A model generated the notes under the pieces. The model saw only the letters and a list, made by a program, of their open reading frames with translations, was not told the origin of the DNA and did no database searches. A stretch of 64,000 nt of DNA from Amyelois transitella (lineage: Eukaryota; Arthropoda; Insecta; Lepidoptera; Pyralidae): contig NC_083512.1 of NCBI RefSeq assembly GCF_032362555.1, positions 9,412,001 through 9,476,000 of the forward strand. Reading direction: 5' to 3'. This document shows, piece after piece, positions 44,061 through 55,196 of this stretch; positions within the stretch are counted from its first letter, which is position 1, and every line of letters begins with the position of its first letter. Made by a program: the position numbers and the translations under genes.

Positions 44061-44640
44061 TCGCCCCTGACGGAATTCAAAAAGAATTAAGTAATCCATT
44101 CTAACATGCTGAGAATGTCACATAAAAATCAAAAAGATTAAATATAGAAAAAGTACTTACACATTTTTTTGTGGCGAACATTTTATTACGGCGCAGATTT
44201 TGCCAAATTGATTGGATGCATAAACAATGTTTATTAAAAAGTTTTAATGGATTTTCGATTTTCCCGACACCGTTATTTAGATTTTAACAAGAGTTTTATT
44301 ATTCCAGGTAAGCCAAACATCTGTTATAGGAAACATCCCGAAGTAATTCGATAAGGTAAGCTTTTTTAATTTAAAAGTATTTACAACAAAAACATCCATC
44401 AAGATGACAGTTTTGCGACCAATAGAAAATATTTAATGGATACTTTCGATGTTATTCCGACGTTATAGACATAAAATGCAAATTTATAAAGATAATAAAA
44501 AAAAACAAGAAAGTTATCAGGCACATGCTTGATCAAGTCGTTATACGAATTTCATCAGGAATTTAATTTTTGAAGCGGTGAATATTTATTTTATATCATT
44601 GTACTCGTACACATTAAAACGTAGGCATCACCAGTTACAA

Positions 44641-44825
44641 AAAGAAATCGGTCAAGTGCGAGTTGAACTCGCGAATCGAGGTTTCTTCTTCTATTATAGT
44701 AATAAGAATACCCTATTCGAAATAATCGATTGTAGGTAAACGGGGAGTAACACACAGACAAACGGACAACCGAGTTATAAAAGAGTTGCGTTGTTGCCTT
44801 TTAAGGAACGAAATTTTAAAAATAA
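44641..44825 (+). repeat. Dispersed repeat of the ATCGGTCAAGTGCGAGT type
   Basis: AAATCGGTCAAGTGCGAGTTG and AACTCGCGAATCGAGG, followed by CACACAGACAAACGGACAACC and AAGGAACGAA, match a phrase common in lepidopteran genomes. It has no coding potential. Confidence 0.5.
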
Positions 44826-45073
44826 CAAGTGCCTTAAAGCTAATTGTTAATTTCTTCCCAGTCAGCGAATAATTGATCAATAATGAATTTCGTATAAGAT
44901 TAGTCAGCCCATGATCAAAGGTACAAGTTATTTACATTCGAGTTACAAATTTATCAATTAATTCATCTATTTGCATGTTTATTACATTTATGAGCCTCGT
45001 TTGTACGTTATAAAGTTTATTATAAACAAATATAAAGTTTACGATAGTAATAAAATAAATATAAAAACCGCAG

Positions 45074-45368
45074 ATGAAAATATTACCTATCAAAACTCGG
45101 TTAAGTCTAGAAACGTTTTATATTAAATTTAAACACGTCATTAAAATATACGGAGACGCAGTATGTTTTTGGCGACTTCAAATAACACATGATATTTTTT
45201 ACAGTTCTTGTTTTTGCAAAATTTTATCATCTGCCAAAAAAACTAGTAGTTACGAACGAGTTCTGATCTTGCAAGCTCTATGCTTGTTGATTTTATTTTT
45301 AATTTTTCATATCATACATATAGTAGCTCTTCCTTGTATAATAACAGTTTTTAAGACAGTCCTTGAAA
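45074..45368 (+). other. Unrecognised open frame ending at a splice-donor match
   Basis: The 100-codon frame starts MKILPIKTRLSLETFYIKF. Near its end it has a hydrophobic segment of about 25 residues (VLILQALCLLILFLIFHIIH) followed by IVALPC. Directly at the end is GAAA, GTAAGT, a good splice donor. A multi-exon membrane protein such as a chemoreceptor could look like this. However, the upstream region has no convincing acceptor or promoter, no downstream exon was found, and the composition is close to background. I do not recognise the family. Confidence 0.2.
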
Positions 45369-45775
45369 GTAAGTAGGTATACAAATGCCTTTTAATTCTG
45401 TGAATATATTTCACGTAGTCTAACTTGAAATTATAATATTCTTTCCTGGCCGACTTGCCACAATTTTTTACGGTGTGTTATTTACCAATATTTTGAGAGG
45501 TAGAGTTTTGATTCTTAAAGAATATAATACAAGTAATAAATTCCAAAAACGAGAATTTCGATGCCAGACGATAAAGTTCTATTCAGTGCCATTAACTCAA
45601 AGACAGGATTTGATCATGTACATAAATTCGACACGAAAAGAATAATGTTTAATAAAGGTCTGCGAAGGAATGTCTCTTTCTTTCTTTTGAACGTCAATAC
45701 GGACTAAATTCTCAGTTCATTGAATTCTTTATTATATTATTGGATTTATCTAATAAAGAAATTTATCTTATACAG

Positions 45776-46075
45776 AATTGTGGTGACATTGTGAATGGAG
45801 CGGGTCATGCTTTTACGACCATTCAGAAGTTTTCCAAAAGGCAGTACGAGTTACTGAAAAGTGTTTATTTGTTTCACAAAAATTTGCATGATTAAAAGAA
45901 TCGTATATATTAACGGAATTTATTGCAACGAAGGACTTATCCCATAAAAGGATCTATAGGCGTATTGGTATCAACTCTAATGACTGTGACAGGTTCGTTC
46001 TGGAGAAGAGTGAACGCGGTAGATTAAAATGACAAGAAGAAAAAGATGATCGGTATAACATTTAGTGACAGAATG
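45776..46075 (+). repeat. RTE-like LINE internal fragment, degenerate
   Basis: TGTGGTGACATTGTGAATGG, TTTACGACCATTCAGAAG, TTTTCCAAAAGG, GGCGTATTGGTATCAACTC and ATTTAGTGACAGAATG follow LINE positions about 11860..12075, with a roughly 60-bp insertion. Confidence 0.7.
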
Positions 46076-46461
46076 TGTGTGTGTGTATTCTATACGAAAC
46101 GGCTGTTTCATACGAACTTTAAGCATTTTAAATTAATTTAATTGCTATCTGTTAAGGTTACCAAACATATTGACGAGCGTAAATGAAAAATAAAACGTAA
46201 GCCATATTGATTTTCAAGAGTACATACCTATACAAGAGTACCTACCCAATATTACCGTTTCACCTCGAAACGCATAATATGTATGGACATTTACAGAATT
46301 AACAATGATAATAAAGTTATCCCCGTTGCTAATTGCACGTCAAACAATGTAATTTCAGAACAATTAATTTGGCGCATTGTCAAATAGGCCTTGACCATTG
46401 TATAAGCAAGGGGATAATGTCATTTAGTTATTTGCTATAGGCCTTTGAACATAAACATAAC

Positions 46462-46555
46462 ATATAATGACGTCTATATTACTTGCGGGGTAGAGACAGC
46501 CAACAGATATAAAAAAACTGAACGGCCACGTTCAGCTGTTTTGGCTTAATGATAT
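46462..46555 (-). repeat. TATG-SINE 3' part
   Basis: AACATATAATGACGTCTATA, TTGCGGGGTAGAGACAGCC, GGCCACGTTCAGCTG and GGCTTAATGATA are present. Confidence 0.8.
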
Positions 46556-46980
46556 TAATGATATTACGAGTTTATGTTTGTACTCGCATCACGCGAAAAC
46601 TTTTGCTCTGATTTGAATGCGATTTTTCCAGATGATTAAGGCTTAGTTTATCTTAAAATTGGAATACAAAAATTTCTCCCACCACCCCTCTAAGAGTGCA
46701 ATACAGGTCAGCTTTAACGGTGAACGAATTCGCTGGCAATAACTACTAGAAAATATAATCATCACAATGCTCTGTGAAGACGGGAGCAGAAAATCATTCT
46801 TGTTCATTTAATTTCCCGTCGCGTTTCACACGTCAGGTGTGAGAGGGTCGGAAATAATGGACCGTTTGGGATTAATTGTTTAGTTTCTCTATGGCTACCA
46901 CGTTATGTCGTAATTTTCTTTGTTATTATCGCCCATGTCTATACGTTTCTATAGTAAGTAAATAATTTATTTATCTAAGA

Positions 46981-47037
46981 ACATACATACCTATAAACAT
47001 AAATCACGCCTCTTTCTCAAGGTCTACCTATGCCTAT
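46981..47037 (-). repeat. RTE-like LINE 3' end remnant
   Basis: ACATACATACCTATAAACA, AATCACGCCTCTTTCTC and AAGGTCTACCTATGCC match the reversed LINE tail region. Confidence 0.6.
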
Positions 47038-47639
47038 CTAAGAACGGTTTTTTTATATCTTCGTTCGTACGCCATACATAAGCTCATATATAGTATTATG
47101 AAGTATTTGATTTCTAAATGGTTTAAGATTTATTTAATCACAAATACATATTTATTAATTAATTAATTTAACATTCCAACCATAAAAAAATTGTAGTACC
47201 TAAATAAAACAGATTTGATGTGATTCGGTACCAAATTTTATTATCAATGCACAAAGAAACACTGAATTTTGTAGAAATAAGAAAATCTTAAATAAATGTT
47301 TCCATTACATCATTCTCTCATTAAATTCATAAAGATGCCAAATTCAACGCTTCTGACCTCTCGTCAAATATAGACATGGCATATTTGCGCATAAAACACA
47401 CATAGAAAAACAAACAATATTAACATTAAGATTTTTTTGTGAATGCTTACATAAGTTATTGTAATATTTATTTATTCGATTTATTTCACACTAGCTAAAG
47501 TCCGACGAGACCATGGAAATTAAAAAAAAATAGCGCAAATTTTATCTGGCGTCATTAACTACATTTATGTACAAAAAAATAATTATTTCGGGAAAGTTTA
47601 ATTGAAATATATACAAACATAAGCGCCTTTTTTGCCGTC

Positions 47640-48190
47640 AGTCCCGGTTCCACCCAGAGCCAGGGTTGCACCTTTAGGACCATGATTCTGAATTGGGTGA
47701 GTCGGGTCAGTCATTCGCTACTTGGAATGACTGCCGTCTGAACTCCACAATCTTTGCTGTGGAGCCTATTGGATCATGGTTACACATACATACATACATA
47801 TGGTCACGTCCATATCCCTTGCGGGGTAGCCAGAACCAACAATCCTGAAAAGACTGAATGACCACGTTCAGCTATTTGGCTTAATGATAGAAATGAGATT
47901 CAAATAGTGACAGGTTGCTAGCCCATCGCCTAAAAAGAATCCAAGTTTGTAAGCCTATCCCTTAGTCGCCTTTTACGACATCCATGGGAAAGAGATGGAG
48001 TGGTCCTATTCTTTTTTGTATTGGTGCCGGGAACCACATGGTTACACATTTTGCCTTAATGTGCAGGTTTCCTCACGATGTTCTACCTTACCTAAAGAAC
48101 TTCGGTAAGCATTCCAGGTGCGGTTAGTTACTCGTATGTGCATTAGCGCATAACTCAGAAAAGAGTCAGGTACGATTTCAACATGTGCCC
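47640..48190 (+). repeat. Rep-A copy, split by a SINE
   Basis: The left part (47640..47787) has AGGGTTGCACC, CTGAATTGGGTGAGTCGGG and GACTGCCGTCTGAACTCC. The right part (48050..48190) has AATGTGCAGGTTTCCTCACG and GTTAGTTACTCG. Together they make the longest Rep-A copy here. Confidence 0.6.
47788..48036 (-). repeat. TATG-SINE nested in Rep-A, 13-bp target duplication
   Basis: The SINE lies between two copies of CATGGTTACACAT (47775..47787 and 48037..48049). The body is nearly consensus and the last few 5' bases are lost at GGGAACCA. Confidence 0.9.
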
Positions 48191-48228
48191 CGCGCAATGC
48201 TTGCTCATTTTAGTCGGGCACTTTAACC

Positions 48229-48381
48229 ATGCTTATAAACTTGAGGGTCTTCTTTTAGGCAATGGCATGATATTATTTTAATCCTAATTCTATCATAAAG
48301 CCATAAAACGTGGCCTTTCAGTCTTAACAAGACCATAGGCTCTGTCTACCCCATAAGAAATGAAAACGTTATTATATGTAC
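48229..48381 (+). repeat. TATG-SINE, 5'-truncated, diverged
   Basis: CTTATAAACTTGAGGGTC, TTCTTTTAGGCAATGG, TCCTAATTCTATCATAAAGCC and GCTCTGTCTACCCC follow the SINE order. Confidence 0.7.
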
Positions 48382-48474
48382 CTTAACCATTCGATCTCCA
48401 ACGCTCTAGGGTCGTCAAAAAGAAATATTCCTTTCTACAAAAGTTTTATTGAAATAATGTCTTTTCTGTGCGAA

Positions 48475-48505
48475 TATAAAAGACGTCGGCGCCTTTGAGG
48501 CCAGT
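48475..48505 (+). promoter_or_regulatory. Core-promoter-like TATA plus initiator
   Basis: TATAAAAG (48475..48482) stands 28 bp upstream of the A in GGCCAGTGCG (48499..48508), a spacing and initiator typical of insect promoters. The same GGCCAGTGCG string occurs at 20901..20910. Confidence 0.35.
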
Positions 48506-48509
48506 GCGC

Positions 48510-49284
48510 ATGATTAAATTTGCCTTTCTGTAAAGCGGCTCTGAATCGAAACTCATTGTTTGGCACTTCTGGCAATTCAAAATTCTATAAGGATTTTTGT
48601 ATTATGCGTTTTTAATTTATTTAATTCATTTCACACATGACTGAAAATTGTATGATTTATAGGTTGTTTTAAGCTTATAAAGAGGTTTTAAACTTGAACA
48701 TACACTAAGTTATCCAACTAAATGTGGCCTTGTAATCTTTTGAATATTAACCCTGTCTGCCCCGTTAGAGATAAAACCGTTATATGTGCCTGTGGATTAA
48801 CAGTAATCACATCATTAATAAAAATTTGGTTACATTAAGATTATATAGGTTTACACAATTAAAACATTCTCCGCTGAAAGTACCAATATAAAAATTCATT
48901 TCAGTAATGTATATACTCTAAAAAATAAACGACTTTTATAACAAAGATAAATCTGGTAACTAATAAATTTTTAGACAAACAAAAAAAAAGAAATAAAATA
49001 AATTATATCAATTTTTCAACTATGTCGTCCGACGCCTTAACGTTTTTATTTGCGCCAAATTTAGGACATTTTGCCGATGCTTTCTCAAGATAGGTCTTTT
49101 GATAAGTGAAGATAAAGTGCCTAATGAAAAGGGGTGCATAATAGAAGATGAAATTCAACGTTTATTAAGGCAGTCGCCTAGTAAAGAAATATTGTATTTG
49201 AATCGTTCATACGTATCGTACCTAGTTTATGATATCGAATGGCATGAGATTGAAAAACTTTCGATCGAAAAGTTATTGAAATGA
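48510..49284 (+). other. Weak candidate: two-exon small protein gene
   Basis: An ATG at 48510 follows the core-promoter-like site and reads MIKFAF. A GTAAAG donor follows at 48530. An acceptor at 49063 (AATTTAG) would join it in frame to 49065..49284, giving 79 residues whose second exon is charged (ISEDKVPNEKG, IIEDEIQRLL, LSIEKLLK). A short first exon encoding the start of a signal peptide is typical of small secreted insect proteins. Against it: the implied leader is only about 7 nt, the joined N-terminus is a poor signal peptide, and the family is unknown. The intron holds a SINE relic. Confidence 0.2.
48705..48790 (+). repeat. Decayed TATG-SINE 3' end
   Basis: CCAACTAAATGTGGCCTTG, CCCTGTCTGCCCCG and AGAGATAAAACCGTTATATG match weakly. 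Confidence 0.45.
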
Positions 49285-49569
49285 CCGTGTACCACACTGA
49301 CAGTGCACTAAATCAAAAGCCTATCAAGGGGACTCTATCATTGTATCCTATTATTAATTCAGGTATTTTTCATATTAAAATCTTATTAAATTTAAGCATA
49401 ACATAAAAAAAATACTATTAAGTAGCTAAGTAAGTAGATATGTTTAATATTTGTAAGAATCCTGGGATTAAAGTTAGAAGCCTAATTATCCCTTCGTTTG
49501 TGAAGAGATTTCATATACCGCATGCCTTATCGACTTAAGCAATAGGCGGCTAATCCGAATTGATTTCAA

Positions 49570-49915
49570 TTGACCTGAAGCCAAAGCTGTATAATGCATG
49601 AATGCTAAACTGTGATAACGTGTGCGTATTGGCGTATACTAATATACCCATATTAATATTCTAGTATTGGAAATGGGTACCATCTAGTACATTTCCAATA
49701 CTAGCCATAGTAAACCGAAGTACGTATATAATGCATGAATGCTGAATTTATATAATGAGCGCGTATTAGCGTATACTATTACAGATACTATATGTGGTGC
49801 CTGTTTCCAATACTACCGGTAATAAGCCTAAGCTGTTCATAATTAATGAAGGTAAAACGATAACGAGTGCGTATTGGCGTATACTAGTACGGATACTAGT
49901 GTTGTACTCATTTCA
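49570..49915 (+). repeat. Diverged three-unit tandem repeat
   Basis: The core GCGTATTGGCGTATACTA recurs at about 49625, 49762 (one base changed) and 49870. Each is preceded by AATG-ATGAATG or AATGAAGG and by AGCC-AAGCTGT before units 1 and 3. Unit lengths are about 137 and 108 bp. Unit 1 includes an inner inverted repeat (CTAGTATTGGAAATG / CATTTCCAATACTAG). Confidence 0.7.
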
Positions 49916-49924
49916 AATGCCACT

Positions 49925-50078
49925 TCTCTAGAGAGGAGTCCGAAGTTGGTGTGTGACTACGATCCTGAATTAGTCAAGTTTTTTCCCGAAGCGTATCATG
50001 GGTTACACATCCAGTTGCCTGACCGTGCAGAGATCTTCACGATGTTTAACCTTGGCGTAAGATCATCGGTTTAATAAC
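49925..50078 (+). repeat. Rep-A related copy
   Basis: TACGATCCTGAATTAGTCAAG, TTTTTTCCCGAAGCG, GGGTTACACATCCAGTTGCC and TCTTCACGATGTTTAACC follow the Rep-A order. The open frame across it (66 codons) is therefore not a gene. Confidence 0.5.
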
Positions 50079-50419
50079 CGCTGCGAATTTAAATAAATTA
50101 TACAACATACATAAGTAACATAACCCAGAAATGAATCATAATTTCACCTAAAAATAAAAGAATTATCGGGTAATTAGATTTTCACAATTGTAGCTTGTTG
50201 TAGGACCTTTTTCGAAGCAAAATCAACTTGCTTGAGGTACCGTTCTCTATAAAATTAATTTTTACATGTGAAACTTAGACATGTTCGTACGCTTACTAAC
50301 AATGTATTTAACCATTTTTTTTATACAAAGATAAAATATGGTACAGTGCGTATGTGTATATTTGTCGCCATATCACCTGGTTAAGAAAGTGAACTTTTTA
50401 GTGTCCTAATTCTTTGGAA

Positions 50420-50790
50420 ATATATGTGGACCCAGTTAGACATTAAAAGTGATACATACATACATACCAAATCATCGTCCTCTTTTGTACTCCACGTTCT
50501 ACAGAGAACTAGATTTAATTTCAATGACTCGCCTGTACTAAAGAAAATTTAGATTAGAAAATATATTGACCCAGGATAAGTAATTAAAAGTGATACATAT
50601 AACCAGGGTGAATATTTTCCAAAGTGAAATGGGTACTACATAATGTTGCTCACCCAGGTGATAATAACATTACCTAGGTACAATACAGACCAAATCATCG
50701 TCTCCTTTTATACTCCACATGTTCTACAGAGGACTAGATTTAATTTCAATGACTGGCCAGTACTAATGAAAATTTTGATTAGATTCCATT
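50420..50790 (+). repeat. Local direct duplication with an insertion in copy 2
   Basis: CCAAATCATCGTC, TACTCCAC, TTCTACAGAG, ACTAGATTTAATTTC and AATGACT occur at 50469..50560 and again at 50691..50785. The preceding GACCCAG, TTAAAAGTGATACATA is also duplicated (50429 and 50569). About 90 extra bp lie within the second unit. Confidence 0.8.
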
Positions 50791-51055
50791 GAATGACAAC
50801 TGATTACAAGCATACATTCATATGGGCAGTGAATACAGCTCATTTACACGAGTGTGAATGCCCTAATGTCTTGTAACTAGTAGAATCTTGTAACTAGTTT
50901 TTGGCTGTAACTTAGTCTGTTTTCTCAATTATTCTGTAATCAACATGTTTATTAAAAAGTTGCTTTTATTGGAGACATTGTGCTTTAATGGGGATTTCTT
51001 TCCATAGTTTGTTTGTCGTTTTTTGATGCCATCTACATATATCACCTTTTTATAT

Positions 51056-51299
51056 CCATACATACAGTCATATAATCACGGCTATATCTCTTGCGGGGTA
51101 AACATAGCCAACAGTCTTGAAAAAGCTGATAGGCCATGTTCAGCTGTTGGGCTTAATGATAGAATTGAGATTAAAATAGTGACTAGACCATAGATGTCGC
51201 CAGACCATCGCCTAAAAGCAAAATCCCAAGTTTACAAGCCTATCTCTTAGTCACATTTTACGACATCCATGAAAAAGAGATGGAGTGGTCCTATTTTCT
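51056..51299 (-). repeat. TATG-SINE, nearly full length, diverged
   Basis: CATACATACAGTCATATAATC, TTGCGGGGTAAACATAGCC, ATCGCCTAAAAGC and GATGGAGTGGTCCTATT are present; the 5' terminus is missing. Confidence 0.85.
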
Positions 51300-51371
51300 A
51301 TAAGTGGAAATATTTAGTTGGATAGAATTGGTATTCAGAGATGTTGGCAAGTTGCAAGCCTGGCCTAAAAA

Positions 51372-51662
51372 ATACATACATACATACAGTCATATACATA
51401 CTTACATACATACTTAAAGTCACGTCTATATCCCTTTCGGGGTAGACAGAGCCAATAGTCCCGAAAAGACTGAATGGCCACTTTCAGCTGCTCGGCTTAA
51501 TGATGGAATTGAGATCCAAATAGTGACAGGTTGCTAGACCATCGCCTAAAAAAGGATCGCAATTTTATAAGCCTACCCCTTAGTCGACTTTTACGAAATC
51601 CATGGGAAAGAGATGGAGATGTCCTATTCTTTTTTGCATTGGTGCCGGGAACCACACGGCAC
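51372..51662 (-). repeat. TATG-SINE, full length with expanded tail
   Basis: The tail is a long mixed CATA/CTTA run (51372..51417). The body ends GGTGCCGGGAACCACACGGC. It lies 72 bp from the previous copy in the same orientation. Confidence 0.9.
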
Positions 51663-52116
51663 TAAAAATATATATTATATATCCTTTTCTTTCATTGAAT
51701 ATGACAATCAGCACCGGAGAACCAGCTGGCACATATGTGTTTACCCTGCTACCAAACCTGTATTGAGGCAACTGAGACAAAAAATGCAAAGATAACAAAT
51801 GTACCTATTGATTTGAAATATAAAGTCATGTAAACAAACCGTATTAGAGGAATTTGCCCCATCCTTCAGGAACACCAAATGTTGTTTTCAAACGTTAAAT
51901 TAAGCTGAATGAAGTCATCAATGGAACGGCCTCGATTAAGCCACGAAATGTGGGGTGAGATTCCGTTCGAGGGTTAGGAAACGGATTTGTTAATCTTTAT
52001 GACGTATTGCTGACCAACATTTGGGGTTAATAGGTATAATTTGTCATGAAGAACGCCGGTGGTTGAACGTTTTAAGAACTGTATCTAAAACCGTGTGGTG
52101 CACAGGTTCAAAACTC

Positions 52117-52380
52117 ACATACAGATACATACATATGGTCACGTCTATATCCCTTACGGGGAGACAGAGCCAACAGTCTTGAAAAGACTGAATGGCCACG
52201 TTCAGCTATTTGGCTTAATGATAAAATTGAGATTCAAATAGTGACAGGTTGCTAGCCCATCGCCCAAAAAAGAATCCCAAGTTTGTAAACCTATCCCTTT
52301 GTCGCCTTTTACGACATCCATGGGAAAGAGATGGAGTGGTTCTATTATTTTTTGTATTATTGCCGGGAACCACACGGCAC
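52117..52380 (-). repeat. TATG-SINE, full length
   Basis: ACATACAGATACATACATATG through CATGGGAAAGAGATGGAG to GCCGGGAACCACACGGCAC. Confidence 0.92.
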
Positions 52381-53444
52381 TGCCGAAACTTCAATGAAAA
52401 TTTTCTGAGTAAATTAAATGTAAGTACGTTTTAATGCTAATTCTAAAAGATGTTTTTAATGTGAGAAAATGTAGTTAGAAAACTTGCACATTTAGGTAAC
52501 TGGATATGTAACCATGAGCTAATATGCGCGCGTGACTATCGTAGGTATGCGATATCATGTCACATCTTTTTTTCGTGGTGTTACTGCAATAACACAAAAA
52601 AGATTTTCGCCAATATTGCTTTATTAAGATGTGAAAACGGCAGACATCTTACTTTTAATATTAGTACGGGATTTGCTAAATTAGTTTCTGAGGGATTTCA
52701 CTAATATTTTATAGGAATGCTGAATAGTTTCGACCTTTTATGCTATTTGGGTATAAATTACTTAATTGTAATACAAACAGTTCTTAGTTCGATAAAATTC
52801 TCATTCGAATTGTTTCTGATTTATAAGCATTTGCTGTGCAATTGTAAATACTTCAACTATTTAATCGAAAGATTGAATTAATACAACTGTTTGAATTTTG
52901 TTTTGCGTTTATTACTATTGTTATAATGGTTTTAATTGTTAATTTGAAGACTTGATCAAATTCAGTTTATTATCAATTTCAATTTCAGGTGTTAGTTTAA
53001 ATACGTTTCTGTTAAGTAAACTAATGATAGACAGAAGAGCTTATTTTTTTTTTGACCAGCATAGATTTTATAAATGCCACATCATGTTAAGTACGATTGT
53101 GTAGAGACTTCGAAAACCCATTCTGATACTAATTTTTACAACTCTCAATCCTTTAGTTGTCTCCTACAAAATCCCAAAAATGATATAATATTGCCATCTT
53201 CTTCTGCTGGAATCTACTAGAAAATCATAATTTTTCTTGTATAATATTTCAAAGAGCTTAAAGTTTAACTCTATCGCATTAAAAGTTCCTTAGACAAAAC
53301 TTGCAAAGAAGCTTTAGCTCTCAGACTTAATAGGCTTTTGACTAAATTTATATTCGGAAAAATTTGATAATCGATACAAGTTATGATTTGTGGTCATTTA
53401 TTTGTTGCGTTTTATATACCGAATCATGTCATCAATTTAAATAA
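52381..53444. other. No gene recognised
   Basis: AT-rich. A partial inverted repeat (TCTTTTTTT..GTGTTA / TAACAC..AAAAAAGA) lies at about 52565..52605. Nothing else stands out. Confidence 0.4.
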
Positions 53445-53484
53445 AAAACCTAGTTACTGACATGTCTGTCAGTAACTAGGTTTT
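53445..53484. repeat. Perfect inverted repeat (18-bp arms, 4-nt loop)
   Basis: AAAACCTAGTTACTGACA at 53445..53462, TGTC, and TGTCAGTAACTAGGTTTT at 53467..53484. Confidence 0.85.
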
Positions 53485-53730
53485 ACTCATAGCCGGAACT
53501 ATTAAATAGAAAATTTTGACAGTATGTTCCCTTGAAAATTTATGAGAGAATTGTAATACATATGGAAAAACAGATAATATTTCGTAATTCCTAATGAAAC
53601 GACATGCAAATTTTTTTACCAACTTCAAAAACAATCTTTCTTCAAGTAAAGGTTCTCAATTCGTCAGAATCTTTATTTTTTCAAACATAGTTCTTCTATC
53701 AATCTTAAATTTGATACATGTATAAGTTAA

Positions 53731-53849
53731 TCTATACTTATAATAAATCTGTAGAGAGGTCAATTCTGTACATGGAATATATTTTCAAAATAACTATCAG
53801 GGGGTGATTAGTGATCGATACTGATGCCAAAAATGCAATCAGTAAAATT

Positions 53850-53886
<37 letters not shown>

Positions 53887-54200
53887 ATGTTCTTTATAGA
53901 AACAAAAACTACTTGACGGATTTTAACGAAACTTGGTACAGTTATTCTTCATACTCCTGAGCAGGTTATAGTATACTTTTTATTACGCTACAATCACTAG
54001 GAGAAGAGCAGTGAAAGGAAATGTTGGGAAAACGGGAGAAGTTACTTGATTTTTTAAGCTTCCGTCGCGTGTGCAGCCTTAATGGTTAAAGATACAGCAA
54101 AACCATGTATAACGGAAACATACTACATAAAATTATTAAAAAAATATCCCAAGACTGCATAAGTCTATCTTTTATGGTTGACTCACAAAGACACGTGTAA
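53731..54200 (+). mobile_element. Non-autonomous Helitron-type repeat with (GTCT)n
   Basis: TCTATACTTATAATAAATC at the start, (GTCT)n at 53853..53886, then AAACTACTTGACGGATTTTAA and CGAAACTTGGTACAG, and GGGAAAACGGGAGAAG are phrases of a repeat class widespread in Lepidoptera. The 3' boundary is not determined. Confidence 0.5.
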
Positions 54201-54424
54201 TGCCTAATAGTTTAGCAGTTCGGAGATTTCTGATTATATTTCTTTACTCTGATGTTTATAATACCAATAACACTCACAGTCATTCGTAATTCTTAAAAGT
54301 TTATATAAGTACCTATTCAATAAAAAAAGAATCATCGAAATCGGTATAGAAACACCAAACTTATACATGAAATAAAATATCCTAACAAGCCATCGCGCGT
54401 AAATACTGAAATCATACTATAAGG

Positions 54425-55080
54425 AATTTTTTTGCGTAACGGTTGCCGCGCTCGACGCGGCTAGCGGAGGCAGGGTGGAAAAGGGGCGGGAGGCGAACGC
54501 AAGCTTCATGACCAAGGCAGCCAGGGGGAGACTTCACGTAGTTCTCTCCTCCAGCCTCCCCCTGAGGACGAAGCTCGGGATCTACCAAACGTACGTCAGA
54601 TCCCGCCTCACGTACGCGGCCCCGGCGTGGTACGCATTCTGCTCTGAGACCAACAGGAGAAGACTCAGAGCCCAAGAGTACCAAAGTCTCAGAGCAGTCG
54701 TCGGAGCCCCGCGCTACGTGAGGAACTCGACGATGCTCAGGGACTTGAAGTGGGAGAACCTAGATATTCGAGAGGACAGATGCATCATCTCACAGCCACC
54801 TGCGCGGCATCGCGCCGCTCCACTCCGCTCCCTCCGGGCCGTCGGGTGAAACCCTCCCCTCGCTGCCTTGCGGCTGACGACGTCAACCAGTGACGACGCC
54901 GCCGCCGATGGGAACTCCCAGTGTATGAAGACGTGAAGACCCAGGCCGTCACAGCCGCCCCATCGACCTGCCTACAGTCGTAGGCAGCGATGATGCCATT
55001 GAAGAGGGCCAAAAGCCCTCACCAATCTACTCCGACTCCCTAAGGGAGTATGGGAAGACCCGACGACGGCAAGACAGTAT
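54425..55080 (+). pseudogene. Jockey-like LINE, 3' part of the RT ORF, truncated
   Basis: The island is GC-rich against AT-rich surroundings. The frame at 54475..54849 has the RT C-terminal pattern LRTKLGIYQTYVRSRLTYAA, PAWYAF, LRAQEYQSLRAVVGAPRYV and RNSTMLRDLKWENL, typical of jockey-clade LINEs. Near 54782 the homology moves to another frame (HLRGIAPLHSAPSG), so a frameshift is present. The endonuclease and the catalytic RT core are absent: the copy is 5'-truncated at about 54425. The remaining 200 bp are likely 3' untranslated sequence of the element. It shows no poly(A) tail. The GC content reflects the element and not a host gene. Confidence 0.8.
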
Positions 55081-55196
55081 TGCACAGGCGTTTCAACTTT
55101 ATTTTCATATCTTTTTCTTTTGTAAGTTGTAGGTACATATTTCTTTTTATAATTCTATTAGAATATTTTTTTAGTTTAAATAGGCACCTAGATTTA

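Noticed and set aside
53853..53886. (GTCT)n run considered as an independent microsatellite of interest
   Set aside because: It is an internal part of a common Helitron-type repeat.
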